Assembly (NCBI RefSeq): GCF_037975245.1
Contig: NC_092569.1
Coordinates: forward strand, 11,530,001-11,592,000
Source: Apostichopus japonicus
Taxonomy: Eukaryota; Echinodermata; Holothuroidea; Aspidochirotida; Stichopodidae
Direction: 5' to 3'
DNA length: 62,000 nt
A model generated the notes under the pieces. The model had not been told where the DNA came from. It searched no databases and saw only the letters and a list, made by a program, of their open reading frames with translations. A program made the translations under genes and the position numbers. The number at the start of each line of letters is the position of its first letter. Position 1 is the stretch's first letter. This document shows, in pieces, positions 34,434 through 47,874 of this stretch.

Positions 34434-35186
34434 TCGTGGCGGAGCTAGGGGTATTGGTCAGAGGGGGTGAGAATGGTCTGTATGGGCGCTTTCGACTTTA
34501 TCTAAGCGGAGCGCCACCACAGGTTGGCGCAGAGCGTACAGAAATATTTTGAGTAACGATACTCCCTATATCGCCGGAAATGACCCTTTCCGGGCCTTAA
34601 TAATTTGCAGATAAACCAAGAATAAAGCAGACAACGTACAGGTACCGTCTGGTACCATTATCCGTTTTGAGTGCTATTTAGGGGTTCTAGGACAAAATCC
34701 CCCCCCCCCCGGACAAAATCCCCCCGGACAAAATCCCCCCGGACAAAATCCCCCCGGACAAAATTCCCCCGGACAAAATCCCCCCCAGCCAAAATCCCCC
34801 CGGACAAAATCCCCTCAAACCAAAATCCCCCGGACAAGATCCCCCCAGAAAATATCCCCCTGACCCATACAAAGCCTGCCTGCAACAACCAGGGATGTCC
34901 CCCTCCCCTTTTGGATTTTTTTTTTGCATTTCCAGGTGGCCTCAGATGCAATTTGGTGCAATATAGCACACTTCAACCCACCCACTCCATTTTGTATATA
35001 ATTTTGCATTTTCACATGGCCTTAGATGCAATTTGGTGCTCCAAATGAGATTTTTTTCTCATTTGGAAATGAAAAAGGGGTTTTCTGACTTGGGAATCGG
35101 GGGGGGGGTGGAATGATACTTCCGCCCCTCCATATTTTTCACTGGGGGGGGCTGGCGCCCCCCAGCCCCCGGTTCCTACGCTCTTG
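34434..35186. mobile_element. Probable third member of the hAT-like family
   Basis: Starts TCGTGGCGGAGCTAGGGG and ends with the complement of CAAGAGCGTAGGAACC, similar to the ends of the two better-defined elements. The subterminal block AAGCGGAGCGCCACCACAGG followed by TTGGCGCAGAGCGTACA is shared with 8982-10249. I could not find a matching target duplication, so the boundaries are approximate. Confidence 0.55.
34690..34860. repeat. 16-bp minisatellite
   Basis: About ten units of CGGACAAAATCCCCCC with small length changes in the C-run, decaying to the right. It lies inside the element at 34434-35186. Minus-strand open frames reading as FVRGD repeats are artefacts. Confidence 0.9.
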
Positions 35187-37655
35187 TTAATTTCCTCTTT
35201 CTTTTATATGGTGTAACAGTGTAACATATCCTGGATTTAGTTAGTTTTCTGTTACTGCTCTGCATTTATGTGAAGCAAATACTATATTACTGTACCAATC
35301 CAACAACTATTCCCAGCAACTTCCTAACTCCATTGAAAGATGTGCTGTGTCCTAGAGGATATACACGAGACGTGTGAATCTACTTCGCGATTTACAGGAC
35401 ATACTATTGCTTTGCTTGGCATCGGCTTCTATGCAAGCTTTTAATTGATAAGCCCAACAAGGAGCTATACCACTATGTACAGCATGATGAAAAGCTTGGT
35501 TGATGATTGTATTCACCCCACTGTAAAATGTGTGATATTCTTGCCTGGCATTTCTAATTAGAGCATATCCTTTGCTGTATCAGCCTGTAGATCTATCCAT
35601 CTGTTGGTACAAAAAGAAAAGCTTTCTCTTAAAGATATGCTGATTTGGTCCCAATTATAGCACGCAATATAGCTTGGAATGTTTTGCGATTACCGAATAG
35701 ACTTCACATGACCTCACACTCTACAAATGAAGAAAACAATGGACTGCTTTACAAAACTAAATCTCCTGTAAATCAGCCAATATTTTAATCATCTCACAAC
35801 TTTTTATATATACTATTTTCACTGTCAATTTCAATTCGTTTATTCATCCCATTTTGGGCCCATTAATTCTTGATTCATCTTGCCTTGTATACAACATTGA
35901 ACATTTTATTTATGCAGCCATGAATTCAATTGGAGCTGAAACAGCTCCCTACCATAGCAAGTGCTTTTAAAAGTTGCAAGTCATTTAAGCTTTACCAATT
36001 GTAAAGATTCAAAATTTAAATATACATGTAAATTTTATGTGGACCTAACCTGACAATTTGGTGTTGTCTTGCATTGACCTTTAAGAGTGAAAAACCAGTG
36101 AGTGGATATAGCTCTAGTGTAGTTAAATACTATGGAGATAGAGGAAAAGATACCACCGCATTAACCAGATCATACAAAAGTTTTCATCCCTTCTGATTGT
36201 TTCTTTCTTCATTCCATAACTTTGGAATAAATTACCTCAGATGTTACTCGTATTTGAGATAATAGAGTCCTATGGTATCAAGTTTATGCGATGTCAAACC
36301 TACAGAATATTAACTTACTTTTTGGTTAATTCAGAAAATATCTTCCATTTTGCTGTGAATGTTGCAGTAGGTCACCACATCAGTCTGTCCCAGACGGCAT
36401 CTGTGCTCTAGCTATGATTGCTACCGTTCCAACATTGACTTTTTCACTGCATGGCAGCTACATCGTTCAGTGTTATTCCCTTGGATAGTGGGCTGTTGTC
36501 ATTTATCTTGAGAATGTTGATCATCAAATTTGTCTGACAAAACAGTAACAGTGCCAATCAAATAAATATCAAATGGTCAGAGTGTAGATGTGCATTATTT
36601 CAATTTTTATTGTACACTTCTCTCCAATATATTTTGGGCCAATACAGAGCTCAGATCTTTAACACTGAATATTGCACATTTAGTCAACTTGGTATTACTT
36701 ATGGATCTAAATAGACTTAACAAAATGACGTATATGCAAGGGAGGGGTAGGGTATCAAATTTTTGTGTTATATAGATTTTTGGAGGATGTTAACTTTTAA
36801 TTAGGTGCACTCTGCTTTTGTAACAGTTACATTATGGAACTGTTCTGACTCCATAGCCTTTTGGACGCATGGCATTGTTATTTTGTACAAATTTTGGCTA
36901 GTTATAAATAAGACACAAAAGAAACACAATGCATCACTTGAGAGACTTAGATTGAAGGTATTCTGCATTGGCCCAAATTTGATGCTGGATTTTCAAGTAT
37001 TATATCCTTTAACTGTTTTTATTGATACCCTCACTGGGATACTCAGACATCTTACAGTACAGTTGTGTTTAGAATGTTTGAGAATATTTTGGAGAGTAAA
37101 GACTTCCAAGAACTTTTTGAAAAGTTCTAGCAATTATAGCATGTCTTATTCAATACAGGCTACTTGTAAGTTACATTTGCATGGTGACTTCAGTCTATAA
37201 TAATCTAGGCAAAGCTACTGTACAGTACAGTATCTGGTCATGATATAGGGCAATGTACAGTAACAATTATTGTCCAGCAAAATCTAAGGCCATATATGAT
37301 ACATAAATGCACAGTAGGCTAAGAAGCTAAGCTGACCTACTTGAAATCTAATTTCTCCGGCAGTTGGTATTAATTTGTAGCTCAAACTACAGACCAGTTT
37401 ACCCTTGACCCAATGCTAAGGTGGTGTTAGGCCTTGGACTATGGCCCTAGGCTACAGCCGAACGTAGGCTAGGCCTCAAAAGTTTTAGGCTAGAAGCTAG
37501 TCTAGACTATAGTATTGGAATATGGGTATGAACAAATTACGTGAAGCTGTATGCAACAACGTTATAATACCAACGTTATTAATATCACCAAACTTTATTG
37601 ACTAATATCATGGACCTTACCTGAAGTTGTTGGTGACCCGTTTTCGTGTTAACGT
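35187..37655. other. About 2.5 kb without recognisable gene
   Basis: No exon, RNA gene or nameable repeat. The 131-codon plus frame at 36805-37200 has no domain and no splice context that convinces me. Confidence 0.5.
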
Positions 37656-37752
37656 TAATTTTTTAAGAAAGGGTCAACAAGGAAAGAACCTAGGCACGAA
37701 AACCAAACTACCGAACGACTGACCCGATCTCAAGCCCAGTCCCCTTGCATCG
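37656..37752 (-). repeat. Dispersed copy of the 129-bp LTR segment
   Basis: On the minus strand this reads CGATGCAAGGGGACTGGGCT through GTTCGGTAGTTTGGTTTTCG to TTTCTTAAAAA, about 85 percent similar to 13438-13528. No flanking LTR sequence is present, showing that the segment exists independently of the LTR context or is a fragment of a related LTR. Confidence 0.7.
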
Positions 37753-37846
37753 AGAGGGAACAGATACTACACATCACCTTAGCCGAAACTGTTATTGGGT
37801 TGCACGCAATGCAGCCTACGGGTATGCTTTAGCGTTAGCCCCTGGC

Positions 37847-37886
37847 GTATACAGTGTACACAGTGTACAGCGTATACACTGTATAC
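37847..37886. repeat. 40-bp imperfect palindrome
   Basis: GTATACAGTGTACACAGTGT followed by ACAGCGTATACACTGTATAC: the outer 12 bases on each side pair perfectly and the centre pairs with a few mismatches. Built from TGTACA and GTATAC words. Confidence 0.75.
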
Positions 37887-37889
37887 AGG

Positions 37890-38160
37890 CTACTGCCGCT
37901 GTCAAGAAAACTACGGATGCCTGTACGTACAAGTAAACTAATAAACCAACTCGGGGATATAGGTTTACCGTAAGGGTTTAACCAATTGAATTTTTCCTTG
38001 CCAAATGACCCAAAAAGTAGGTAGCAACTTTTTAACGACTGATGTGCAGTCTTAGTATCATAAGGTATAATAATGTTAAATTTCAAGTTGATCCAATCAT
38101 TTCACCTCAGGTAAACTTAAGCACCAACTTCGAGAAGTAAACGTTCATACCAATCCAGTG
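37890..38160. other. Non-coding spacer
   Basis: Nothing recognised between the palindrome and the TA tract. Confidence 0.4.
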
Positions 38161-38270
<110 letters not shown>

Positions 38271-38274
38271 ATAA

Positions 38275-39330
38275 AATGAACACTTAGGGCGACATTGGCA
38301 ATTTAATGTTATTGTTTCACACTGGACCATTGTAAAGACTCCAGTTTTAGTGCTTTTAATAATAATCCTTTTGCAAAATACAAATACCAAGGATTTTAAT
38401 TAAATAATCAATTAATTGTACACAAACACACTTAGGGCGACAAATAGATGTCGCCCTAAGTGCATCTCAGTGAATTTAACTGTGAAACAGCACTTTGGGC
38501 GACATCGCATCAAATAACACTTAGGACGACATTGGCAATTTAGTGTAATTTCATCACATTGGATGATTGTTAGGACTCCAGTATGAGTACTATTTATAAT
38601 AATCCCTTTGAAGTATATATATAGCAAGGAATTACATTAATTAATGAATTAATTACACATATACATGTAATACAGTGCTATTTTGTCTCACTGGACCACT
38701 GTAAGGACTCCAGTGTGGGTAATATTGATAGAAATTCATTTGTAAAACAATATAGCAAGTAATTCAACTAATTAATTAATTAATAACACATATACATGTT
38801 GGCGTATGTGAATTTAGCTCTTTTCACAACACTTGGTCAACATATCATAAAATCAGCACATAGGGTGGCATTAGCAATTTAATATATATTTCATCAAACT
38901 GGACCACTGTTAGAACTCAAGTATGGGTACTATTGAAAGTTATCCCTTTGTAAAATAAATATAGCAAATAATTTAATTAACTAAGTAATTAATTACACAT
39001 ATACGAGTTGTCCTATGTGAATTTATCTCTTTTCACAACACTTAGGGCGACATAGCATAAAAACAACACTTAGAGCGACATTGGCAATTTAATGTTTTAT
39101 CATCACACTGGACCACTGTTAGGACTCCAGTATGGGTACTATTGAAAGTTATCCCTTTGTAAAATAAATATAGCAAATAATTTAATTAACTAAGTAATTA
39201 ATTACACATATACAAGTTGTTTCATGTCAATTTATCTCTTTTCACAACACTTAGGGCGACATAGCATAAAAACAACACTTAGGGCGACATTGGCAATTTA
39301 ATGTAATTCCATCACACTGGACCACAGCAC
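38275..39330. repeat. ~209-bp tandem repeat, five to six units
   Basis: CTGGACCACTGTTAGGACTC and its variants occur at about 38320, 38560, 38693, 38900, 39109 and 39318; the last three intervals are 207-209 bp, the first two irregular. Each unit also carries CACTTAGGGCGACA, often twice, and an AATTAATTA segment. The left end borders the (AT)n tract. Confidence 0.85.
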
Positions 39331-40349
39331 AGGGCACATACTCAAAAACCACTGCAGTGGTAGTCCAAGATGTCTGCTTTGTTAATCTTTAAAATATCTT
39401 CTGATACCTTCTTAAAAATAACAGTGACCATAATAATGTGTACATTTGGTGTAAGTATATACTGAGAATAAAAAGCTTTGAAGAGGTTCAATCCAAATCA
39501 TAGTAACAAATGAGGAAAAAAACTTGTCTTTATGTTGATGTGACAAGGACTTACAGAACTTAAATAATGGCAAGTTCTTCTCAATGTCAAGAAATATTTA
39601 AAAATTTCTTGAATATGCAAACTCCTGTCATACCCATTAAACAATATTCAAAGAACACAATTGTTAGAGGAGATACTAGTTAGGCTTTTTGAAAATCTGA
39701 AACTTGAACAAATGCTTGAGTATAAAGTGCAAGAATGCCTTCACTCAAGATGTTTTCACTGAAAAAGATTATAAAAAGAGGGAGCACCAACCTAAAAATT
39801 ACTGAGTTTATAGATACATTCATTATTTATTGCCATTGTTAAAACATTATGTTGCAACGGTCCCTTTGTATGAAAAGTAAACTGTGACCTTTGGGTGCAT
39901 GCCCAAAGAAATTTCCATGATAGAAAATGTTGAAATTCATATCGAAAATATTTCCAGGTATGTTCTTTATAAAGTTGTATGAACTGGTCTTCTTAACCCA
40001 CCCCTCCCCCTATCCACAAGACAAGGTTTTTTGGTGGGGTGGAAGTAGATCACTTTAGCATATTTTGGTGGAGCTATGTTATGATTCTCAAAGAATTGCA
40101 TAAAAAGTTCATGTTTTAGTCCCTACATTCACTCAAATGTCCAATGAATTCTAAAGCGATTCTAACACCTGACGTCACACAGTCACATTCTGGATGCAAG
40201 GGTGTCAAGGGAGCATCAATATAGACCGGGAGCCCATAGGGTTTGGTTAGCTGGGAAGGTAACCAATTGCCTTGTACATCACAATGTTCACAGTGCATTC
40301 CTGCATATGAAACCAGACGACTAACAAACCGGCTTTTGGTGGGTGTGGC
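39331..40349. other. Non-coding spacer before the satellite
   Basis: No exon recognised. The minus frame 40116-40361 has cysteines (CEHCDVQGNW) but no family match I can name. The segment GTCACACAGTCAC...GATGCAAGGG at about 40174-40203 resembles the start of the 129-bp LTR segment. Confidence 0.45.
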
Positions 40350-43224
40350 TAGGAAAGCCATTTTAAAGTCACCAAAAATCTAACCTAGATCAGCTTTCAT
40401 GGTAACCACATCAAAGTAAATACAATGTGTCAGGTATGGCCCCAAGAGCAACAAATGGCCATCACCAGTAATTATTGGTGGTGGGGAAGCTTTGCCAGCC
40501 TCACGGATGACCTAGGTCAGCTCATGAGGTAACCACTTGAAACCTACTGAAAAATGATGGTTAGGGCTTCAGATACAAGGGATGGGCATTTCCAGTCATT
40601 TTTATTGGTGGGTACCCCTGCCAGTAGACCCCCAAAATGCCCATCCCCTCATTGACCTAGGTCAGCTCATAAAGTATCCAGTTAAAAACTGCCGGAAAAT
40701 AATTGGCAGGACTCTATATGTAAAGGATGGGCATTTCCAGAAATTTCTATTAGTGGGGTACACGTGCCAGTAGACCCCAAAAAGCCCATCCCCTCATTGA
40801 CCTAGGTCAGCTCATGAAGTATCCAGTTAAAAACTGCCGGAAAATAATTGGCAGAACTCTATATGTAAGGGATGGGCATTTCCAGAAATTTCTATTAGTG
40901 GGGTACCCCTGCTAGTAGACCCCCAAAATGCCAATCCCCCTCATTGACCTAGGTGAGCTCATGATGTAACCAGTTGAACCCCTTCTGTAAAATGATAGGT
41001 ATCACTCATATGTAAGGTTTGGGCATTTCCAGAAATTTCTATTAGTGGGGTACACGTGCCAGTAGACCCCCAAAAAGCCCATCCCCTCATTGACCTAGGT
41101 CAGCTCAAGAAGTATCCAGCTCAAAACTACCGGAAAATGATAGGTTTCACTCATATGTAAGGTTTGGGCATTTCCAAAAATTTCTATTAGTGGGGTACAC
41201 GTGCCAGTAGACCCCCAAAAAGCCCATCCCCTCATTGACCTAGGTCAGCTCATGAAGTATCCAGTTAAAAACTGCCGGAAAATAATTGGCAGGACTCTAT
41301 ATGTAAGGGATGGGCATTTCCAGAAATTTCTATTAGTTGGGGTACCCCTGCCAGTAGACCCCCAAAATGCCAATCCCCCTCATTGACCTAGGTGAGCTCA
41401 TGATGTAACCAGTTGAAACCTACTGGAAAATGATAGGTATCACTCATATGTAAGGTTTGGGCATTTCCAGAAATTTCTTTTAGTGGGGTACACGTGCCAG
41501 TAGACCGCCAAAAAGCCCATCCCCTCATTGACCTAGGTCAGCTCATGAAGTATCCAGTTAAAAACTGCCGAAAAATAATTGGCAGGACTCTATATGTAAA
41601 GGATGGGCATTTCCAGAAATTTCTAATAGTGGGGTACACGTGCCAGTAGACCCCCAAAAAGCCCATCCCCTCATTGACCTAGGTCAGCTCATGAAGTATC
41701 CAGTTAAAAACTGCCGGAAAATAATTGGCAGGACTCTATATGTTAGGGATGAGCAATTTCAGTAATTTCTATTGGTGGGTACCCCTGCCATTAGACCCCC
41801 AAAAAGCCCATCCCCTCATTGACCTAGGTGAGCTCATGATGTAACCAGTTGAAACCTACTGGAAAATGATAGGTATCACTCATATGTAAGGTTTGGGCAT
41901 TTCCAGAAATTTCTTTTAGTGGGGTACACGTGCCAGTAGACCCCAAAAAAGCCCATCCCCTCATTGACCTAGGACAGCTCATGAAGTATCCAGCTAAAGA
42001 TTACCGGAAAATGATAGGTATTACTTCATATGTAAGGTTTGTGCATTTCCAGAAATTTCTATTAGTGGGGTACACGTGCCAGTAGACCCCCAAAAAGCAA
42101 ATCCCCTCATTGACCTAGGTCAGTTCATGAAGTAACCAGTTGAAAACTACTGGAAAATGATTAGCAGGACTCTATATGTGAGGGATGGGCATTTCCAGTA
42201 ATTTCTATCAGTGGGGAACCCTTGCCAGTAGACCCCCAAAAAGCCCATCCCCTCATTGACCTAGGTCAGCTCATAAGGTAACCAGTTGATACCTACTGGA
42301 AAATGATACGTATCACTTCATATGTAAGGGATGGGAATTTCCAGAAATTTCTATTAGTGGGGTACCCCTGCCAGAAGACCCCCAAAATTACAATCCCCTC
42401 ATTGACCTAAGTGAGCTCATGATGTAACCAGTTGAAACCCACTGAAAAATGATAGGTATCACTCATATGTAAGGTTTGGGCATTTCCAGAAATTTCTATT
42501 AGTGGAGCACACGTGCCAGTAGACCCCCAAAAAGCCCATCCCCTCATTGACCTAGGTCAGTTCATGAAGTATCCAGCTCAAAACTACCGGAAAATGATAG
42601 GTATCACTCATATGTAAGGTTTGGACGTTTCCAAAATTTTCTATTAGTGGGGTACACGTGCCAGTAGACCCCCAAAAAGCCCATCCCCTCATTGACCTAG
42701 GTCAGCTCATGAAGTATCCAGTTAAAAACTGCCGAAAAATAATTGGCAGGACTCTATATGTAAAGGATGGGCATTTCCAGAAATTTCTAATAGTGGGGTA
42801 CACGTGCCAGTAGACCCCCAAAAAGCCCATCCCCTCATTGACCTAGGTCAGCTCATGAAGTATCCAGTTAAAAACTGCCGGAAAATAATTGGCAGGACTC
42901 TATATGTTAGGGATGAGCAATTTCAGTAATTCCTATTGGTGGGGTACCCCTGCCATTAGACCCCCAAAAAGCCCATCCCCTCATTGACCTAGGTCAGCTC
43001 ATGATGTAACCAGTTGAAACCTACTGGAAAATGATAGGTATCACTCATATGTAAGGTTTGGGCATTTCCAGAAATTTCTTTTAGTGGGGTACACGTGCCA
43101 GTAGACCCCAAAAAAGCCCATCCCCTCATTGACCTAGGACAGCTCATGAAGTATCCAGCTAAAGATTACCGGAAAATGATAGGTATTACTTCATATGTAA
43201 GGTTTGTGCATTTCCAGAAATTTC

Positions 43225-46200
43225 TATTAGTGGGATACACTTGCCAGTAGACCGCCAAAAAGCCCATCCCCTCATTGACCTAGGTCAGCTCATGAAGTAT
43301 CCCCTCACTGGCCTAGGTCAGTTCATGAAGTAACCAGTTGAAAACTACTGGAAAATGATGAGCAGGACTCTATATGTGAGGGATGGGCATTACCAGTAAT
43401 TTCTATCAGTGGGGAACCCTTGCCAGTGGACCCCCAAAAAGCCCATCCCCTCATTGACCTAGGTCAGCTCATAAGGTAACCAGTTGATACCTACTGGAAA
43501 ATGATAGGTATCACTTCATATGTAAGGGATGGGAATTTCCAGAAATTTCTATTAGTGGGGTACCCCTGCCAGAAGACCCCCAAAATTACAATCCCCTCAT
43601 TGACCTAAGTGAGCTCATGATGTAACCAGTTGAAACCCACTGAAAAATGATAGGTATCACTCATATGTAAGGTTTGGGCATTTCCAGAAATTTCTATTAG
43701 TGGAGCACACGTGCCAGTAGACCCCCAAAAAGCCCATCCCATTATCGACCTAGGTCAGCTCATGAAGTATCCAGTTAAAAACTGCCGAAAAGTAATTGGC
43801 AGGACTCTATATGTTAGGGATAAGCAATTTCAGTAATTTATATTAGTGGGGTACCCCTGCCAGTAGACCTCCAAAGTGTTAATCCCCTCATTGACCTAGG
43901 TCAGCTCATGAAGTAACCAGTTGAAAACTACTGGAAAATGATAGGTATCACTTCATATGTAAGGGATGGGCATTTCCAGAAATTTCTATTAGTTGGGTAC
44001 CCCTGCTAGTAGACCCCCAAAATGCCAATCCTCCTCATTGACCTAGGTGAGCTCATGATGTAACCAGTTAAAACCTACTGGAAAATGATAGGTATCACTC
44101 ATATGTAAGGTTTGGGCATTTCCAAAAATTTCTATTAGTGGGATACACTTGCCAGTAGACCGCCAAAAAGCCCATCCCCTCATTGACCTAGGTCAGCTCA
44201 TGAAGTATCCCCTCACTGGCCTAGGTCAGTTCATGAAGAAACCAGTTGAAAACTACTGGAAAATGATGAGCAGGACTCTATATGTGAGGGATGGGCATTA
44301 CCAGTAATTTCTATCAGTGGGGAACCCTTGCCAGTAGACCCCCAAAAAGCCCATCCCCTCATTGACCTAGGTCAGCTCATAAGGTAACCAGTTGATACCT
44401 ACTGGAAAATGATAGGTATCACTTCATATGTAAGGGATGGGAATTTCCAGAAATTTCTATTAGTGGGGTACCCCTGCCAGAAGACCCCCAAAATTACAAT
44501 CCCCTCATTGACCTAAGTGAGCTCATGATGTAACCAGTTGAAACCCACTGAAAAATGATAGGTATCACTCATATGTAAGGTTTGGGCATTTCCAGAAATT
44601 TCTATTAGTGGAGCACACGTGCCAGTAGACCCCAAAAAGCCCATCCCATTATCGACCTAGGTCAGCTCATGAAGTATCCAGTTAAAAACTGCCGAAAAGT
44701 AATTGGCAGGACTCTATATGTTAGGGATGAGCAATTTCAGTAATTTATATTAGTGGGGTACCCCTGCCAGTAGACCTCCAAAGTGTTAATCCCCTCATTG
44801 ACCTAGGTCAGCTCATGAAGTAACCAGTTGAAAACTACTGGAAAATGATAGGTATCACTTCATATGTAAGGGATGGGCATTTCCAGAAATTTCTATTAGT
44901 TGGGTACCCCTGCTAGTAGACCCCCAAAATGCCCATCCTCCTCATTGACCTAGGTGAGTTCATGATGTAACCAGTTAAAACCTACTGGAAAATGATAGGT
45001 ATCACTCATATGTAAGGTTTGGGCATTTCCAGAAATTTCTATTAGTGGGCTACACGTGCCAGTAGACCCCTAAAAAGCCCATCCCCTCATTGACCTAGGT
45101 CAGCTCATGAAGTATCCAGTTAAAAACTGCCGGAAAATAATTGGCAGGACTCTATATGTTATGGATTTGCAATTTCAGTAATTTCTATTAGTGGGGTACC
45201 CCTGCCAGTAGACCCCCAAAATGATAATCCCCTCATTGAACTAGGTCAGCTCATGAAGTAACCAGTTGAAAACTACTGGAAAATGATAGGTATCACTTCA
45301 TATGTAAGGGATGGGCATTTCCAGAAATTTCTATTAGTTGGGTACCCCTGCTAGTAGACCCCCAAAATGCCAATCCTCCTCATTGACCTAGGTGAGCTCA
45401 TGATGTAACCAGTTAAAACCTACTGGAAAATGATAGGTATCACTCATATGTAAGGTTTGGGCATTTCCAGAAATTTCTATTAGTGGGATACACTTGCCAG
45501 TAGACCGCCAAAAAGCCCATCCCCTCATTGACCTAGGTCAGCTCATGAAGTATCCCCTCACTGGCCTAGGTCAGTTCATGAAGAAACCAGTTGAAAACTA
45601 CTGGAAAATGATGAGCAGGACTCTATATGTGAGGGATGGGCATTACCAGTAATTTCTATCAGTGGGGAACCCTTGCCAGTAGACCCCCAAAAAGCCCATC
45701 CCCTCATTGACCTAGGTCAGCTCATAAGGTAACCAGTTGATACCTACTGGAAAATGATAGGTATCACTTCATATGTAAGGGATGGGAATTTCCAGAAATT
45801 TCTATTAGTGGGGTACCCCTGCCAGAAGACCCCCAAAATTACAATCCCCTCATTGACCTAAGTGAGCTCATGATGTAACCAGTTGAAACCCACTGAAAAA
45901 TGATAGGTATCACTCATATGTAAGGTTTGGGCATTTCCAGAAATTTCTATTAGTGGAGCACACGTGCCAGTAGACCCCCAAAAAGCCCATCCCATTATCG
46001 ACCTAGGTCAGCTCATGAAGTATCCAGTTAAAAACTGCCGAAAAGTAATTGGCAGGACTCTATATGTTAGGGATAAGCAATTTCAGTAATTTATATTAGT
46101 GGGGTACCCCTGCCAGTAGACCTCCAAAGTGTTAATCCCCTCATTGAACTAGGTCAGCTCATGAAGTAACCAGTTGAAAACTACTGGAAAATGATAGGTA

Positions 46201-47400
46201 TCACTTCATATGTAAGGGATGGGCATTTCCAGAAATTTCTATTAGTTGGGTACCCCTGCTAGTAGACCCCCAAAATGCCAATCCTCCTCATTGACCTAGG
46301 TGAGCTCATGATGTAACCAGTTAAAACCTACTGGAAAATGATAGGTATCACTCATATGTAAGGTTTGGGCATTTCCAGAAATTTCTATTAGTGGGCTACA
46401 CGTGCCAGTAGACCGCCAAAAAGCCCATCCCCTCATTGACCTAGGTCAGCTCATGAAGTATCCCCTCACTGGCCTAGGTCAGTTCATGAAGAAACCAGTT
46501 GAAAACTACTGGAAAATGATGAGCAGGACTCTATATGTGAGGGATGGGCATTACCAGTAATTTCTATTAGTGGGGAACCCTTGCCAGTAGACCCCCAAAA
46601 AGCCCATCCCCTCATTGACCTAGGTCAGCTCATAAGGTAACCAGTTGATACCTACTGGAAAATGATAGGTATCACTTCATATGTAAGGGATGGGAATTTC
46701 CAGAAATTTCTATTAGTGGGGTACCCCTGCCAGAAGACCCCCAAAATTACAATCCCCTCATTGACCTAAGTGAGCTCATGATGTAACCAGTTGAAACCCA
46801 CTGAAAAATGATAGGTATCACTCATATGTAAGGTTTGGGCATTTCCAGAAATTTTTATTAGTGGAGCACACGTGCCAGTAGACCCCAAAAAGCCCATCCC
46901 ATTATCGACCTAGGTCAGCTCATGAAGTATCCAGTTAAAAACTGCCGAAAAGTAATTGGCAGGACTCTATATGTTAGGGATAAGCAATTTCAGTAATTTA
47001 TATTAGTGGGGTACCCCTGCCAGTAGACCCCCAAAATGATAATCCCCTCATTGAACTAGGTCAGCTCATGAAGTAACCAGTTCAAACCTACTGGAAAATG
47101 ATAGGTATCACTCATATGTAAGGTTTGGGCATTTCCAGAAATTTCTATTAGTGGGCTACACGTGCCAGTAGACCCCCAAATAGCCCATCCCCTCATTGAC
47201 CTAGGTCAGCTCATGAAGTATCCAGTTAAAAACTGCCGGAAAATAATTGGCAGGACTCTATATGTTATGGATTTGCAATTTCAGTAATTTCTATTAGTGG
47301 GGTACCCCTGCCAGTAGACCCCCAAAATGATAATCCCCTCATTGAACTAGGTCAGCTCATGAAGTAACCAGTTGAAAACTACTGGAAAATGATAGGTATC
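43225..47400. repeat. Satellite super-unit, copy 1
   Basis: Contains four copies of the junction marker CCCCTCACTGGCCTAGGTCA (43306, 44214, 45559, 46467). Sequence here is nearly identical to that 4650 bp downstream. Confidence 0.85.
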
Positions 47401-47874
47401 ACTCATATGTAAGGTTTGGGCATTTCCAGAAATTTCTATTAGTGGAGCACACGTGCCAGTAGACCCCCAAAAAGCCCATCCCATTATCGACCTAGGTCAG
47501 CTCATGAAGTATCCAGTTAAAAACTGCCGAAAAGTAATTGGCAGGACTCTATATGTTAGGGATAAGCAATTTCAGTAATTTATATTAGTGGGGTACCCCT
47601 GCCAGTAGACCTCCAAAGTGTTAATCCCCTCATTGACCTAGGTCAGCTCATGAAGTAACCAGTTGAAAACTACTGGAAAATGATAGGTATCACTTCATAT
47701 GTAAGGGATGGGCATTTCCAGAAATTTCTATTAGTTGGGTACCCCTGCTAGTAGACCCCCAAAATGCCAATCCTCCTCATTGACCTAGGTGAGCTCATGA
47801 TGTAACCAGTTAAAACCTACTGGAAAATGATAGGTATCACTCATATGTAAGGTTTGGGCATTTCCAAAAATTTC

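Noticed and set aside
34658-35048. FVRGD-repeat and proline-rich open frames
   Set aside because: Both strands of the 16-bp minisatellite; no start context or domain.
34434-35186. 8-bp target duplication for the third hAT-like element
   Set aside because: TCCTGTTA on the left and TTAATTTC on the right do not match, so I did not claim one.
36805-37200. 131-codon plus-strand frame
   Set aside because: Hydrophobic, low-information sequence without domain or splice signals that I trust.
40116-40361. 81-codon minus-strand frame with several cysteines
   Set aside because: No family recognised; it runs into the first degenerate satellite monomer, so chance is likely.
40582-41386. Short open frames within the satellite (also 52916-53107)
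   Set aside because: They fall in repeat monomers and are broken in neighbouring units; no consistent frame across monomers.
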